Part shown: one piece after another, positions 61,906 through 64,000 of the stretch | Position numbering within the stretch: the stretch's first letter is position 1 | How the letters are laid out: every line of letters begins with the position of its first letter | Assembly (NCBI GenBank): GCA_027475525.1 | Contig: JAMWFC010000008.1 | Span: forward strand, 1-64,000 | Reading direction: 5' to 3' | DNA: 64,000 bases | Source: Macrolepiota albuminosa | Taxonomy: Eukaryota; Basidiomycota; Agaricomycetes; Agaricales; Agaricaceae | Program-made: the position numbers and the translations under genes | The notes under the pieces: model-generated | Told to the model about the DNA's origin: nothing | The model's database searches: none | Seen by the model: only the letters and a program-made list of their open reading frames with translations

Positions 61906-63157
61906 GGTGGAAGAAAGTGTTTCGCCGGAGAAGGTGTCGCAGACAGTCCCGCCTAAACAGAGTTACGAGATAAATGTTGGCAACAAGCGGCCACGTACCA
62001 GTAAACAACGAACAAACAAACAGGTGGCGCTTTCCGCGAGTCAGAGTCAATTCTTTTCACCTCGACGTGTTCTGCCACGACTCGCACGACAAATGAAAAG
62101 CCTCGTAATCAATGAGTATATAGCTGATTTTTTTCACTACGCCCTTGGCAGGTCGATGATTAAACTGCAAGTGCTACGGATTCGTATTGTACAGGCAGTT
62201 CTCTCACCATGGGCGGACTCATATTCGTACGCATTTTTAAAACAAAGCATTGCGTCTTCCGCCACTTGCGAGCGGTGGCTACGCACATGATGCCGGGTGA
62301 CCTGAAGAAGACTACAAATCGTGTTTTGAAGACCGATTGCTTCCCCACGACGCTAGATGCCATCATCAGCGAGCGTCTATTCATTCGTCTCCGCCGTCCT
62401 AGGACATTACCAAATAATTATTTTCGTCTTGAAATATGCCTTCGCTGACCTGACATTACTGGGATTACGACTCTCAATATTATACATCGCGCCACTTCTT
62501 GGCTGCGGAAACACCGCGGACCTATCAGCGCTCGCAACCTCCGAGTACATCCACGCACCTCCACGTAGTACCTATCTCATGGATTGCTGCGCACTTGGTC
62601 AAGGCACATCACTTTCGCCATCAAAATTCTCCATAGCAAGTAATTTCCCGGATTCTGGGTATCTCAAGGAAGATTTTTTGGTTCTTCGCCTGCCTGAGAA
62701 AGAAGAGATGCTCGTTTTCGTTGTCAGGCATTCGGCGCCGTACGTCATCCTCTCCTTAGCAAGCGTTTCTTAAGCGCCCGACCCAGTGTCTTGTGATCAG
62801 ATAGCCATACGGGCCATGCCGAAGTACATCAGGGCTGCCGTTCGTCTGACGAAGCAAATATTTAGCAGCATTTGCTCTCTCCTTTGGACCTCATCCTTCT
62901 TGAATCTTCCGCTGTGTCTTCCTCACCTATCTCATTCCAAACTCCGGTGGAAACCAGGAACATGTCCACATAAAGACCTGGTCCTTCCGACGCACAGCTT
63001 TCCCAGCTTACCCCATCGTACGTCCCGGCCACCGCCGCCGGCTTCTTGTGACTCGAGGTCTTCTTTCTGACAGTCGCGTTCAACCCTAGCTCACACTCTC
63101 GCGGCATCCAACACGCTAGCCAATATCCGCTCCGAAACTCGTTTCCGGCAGTTTAAG
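61906..63157. other. Intergenic region with unresolved short ORFs
   Basis: It separates divergent genes. A minus-strand ORF at 62862-63107 (starting MPRECELGLN, Lys- and Ser-rich) with a possible GTAAGC donor could be the first exon of a small gene reaching about 62600, but no consistent frame or family was found. Plus-strand ORFs (62357-62773, 62786-63070) show no motif. Confidence 0.4.
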
Positions 63158-64000
63158 ATGCAGAACCACGGACATACTACATACGAAGACGACGCCGACG
63201 CTTTCAATTTCCTTCAAGTTGCATTCGACCGGTATGGATCACTATCTTCAGGCTTTTCCACTGTACGAATGTTCTCTTCTCACAACAGAATTATCCCCGA
63301 GGACGATCTGCTCGCGACCCCAGTTGCCCCCCGCCCAGAACACGACAGCACTCGTATACAATCTCCGTATGTATCTACATCTCTTCTATCCACGCCACCT
63401 TACTTACCCAACCAAATAGTGGCTCCAGCACATATGAGTTCGGGCGTAACGTGGAAACTCCTGGTGCTCCCGTGATTAAGGATCTCGACTCTTTCACCGA
63501 GGGCACTGGTGCAGGAAGTTTTGCTGACTTCGTTGACGAGGACGATGCCAACGAACTTAATTTGGGCACTCTCGTAGCGCATCCAGAACCAAGCAACCCC
63601 AACGCATTGATCATGGCATGGCTTGAGGACGTCCCCATTACCGGTCCATTCTCCGACCCCATCACCGAGATCAACGCCCCGCGGGCAAGCCACACCGCAT
63701 TGCCCGAAGACTCTCGGCAAAGGGAGGCTCTCGAGCGAACGGGGGCGTTGCTGAGGTCGTTTTCCATCGACGGCGATGAAGACGGCAATGAAGAGGATTT
63801 CAGGGATATGGATAGCGATGACGTTGGTGATGATCATGTCAACGTCACTCTCAGTGTCGACGGCAGTGCTCGCTTGCGTATTCCCTCACCTAGTAATCTT
63901 GTATCATCTATGTCGACCCCGTTGGCGGTAATGACCCCCCGCGCAATGAAAAGAGCGCGATCTCAATCACCCGCCAGTCAGGCCTCTCGTCATGTGCGCT
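63158..64000 (+). CDS. Acidic hypothetical protein, partial at right edge
   Basis: Starts at ATG 63158. Likely introns are 63232-63288 (57 nt, keeps frame, so it could be retained) and 63367-63419 (53 nt, GTATGT..ATAG, needed to keep the frame). The last exon is open to the window end. The protein is acidic (FADFVDEDDANEL; DGDEDGNEEDFRDMDSDD) with a Ser/Pro/Arg segment (TPRAMKRARSQSPASQ) that could be a nuclear and phosphorylated region. The family was not recognised. Confidence 0.6.

Overview
The window is nuclear DNA of a basidiomycete fungus, most likely an Agaricomycete. The host genes have many short introns (about 45-65 nt, GT..AG, with CTAAC/CTGAC-type branch sites). They include Sec23, two Old Yellow Enzyme family reductases, a GH53 galactanase and an expansin-like protein. 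The repeats are chromodomain Ty3 elements and a hAT transposon of fungal type. No bacterial operons, rRNA or CRISPR arrays were seen.

Positions 1 to about 41,430 are one continuous block of nested and decayed mobile DNA. Element 1 (82-10523) is a self-primed Ty3 chromovirus with two protease domains in tandem and an intron-containing antisense gene before its 3' LTR. It sits inside element 2 (10524 to about 21,340), a decayed Ty3 element that also carries an antisense, intron-rich gene downstream of pol. Next comes a hAT transposon (21571-40777) with 18-bp terminal inverted repeats and a perfect 8-bp target duplication (ATCACAAT), inserted into a polyketide synthase relic. Two later insertions swell the hAT: a 5.6-kb palindromic element (23482-29073, 7-bp duplication TTGGATA) that splits the transposase gene and carries many tRNA-like sequences, and Ty3 element 3 (30094-40229, two 253-bp LTRs) with an extra sense ORF after pol.

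From about 41.5 kb to the end the sequence is ordinary host genome. In order: expansin-like secreted protein (-), YqjM-type flavin oxidoreductase (+), a solo LTR with GAAAT duplication, a membrane-anchored flavin oxidoreductase (-), a Ser/Asn-rich protein (+), a small one-helix membrane protein (-), GH53 galactanase (-), a leucine-rich-repeat protein (+), a RING-H2 protein (-), Sec23 (-), and a partial acidic protein (+) running off the right edge. Introns were placed by hand from splice motifs, reading frame and family conservation. The genes are mostly unrelated housekeeping or secreted functions and do not form an obvious cluster.

Two cautions apply. A run of exactly 100 Ns (26234-26333) marks a gap of unknown size at the centre of the palindrome. 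Seven tandem duplications with a period of exactly 77 bp, all in repetitive DNA, look like unmerged assembly overlaps rather than biology.
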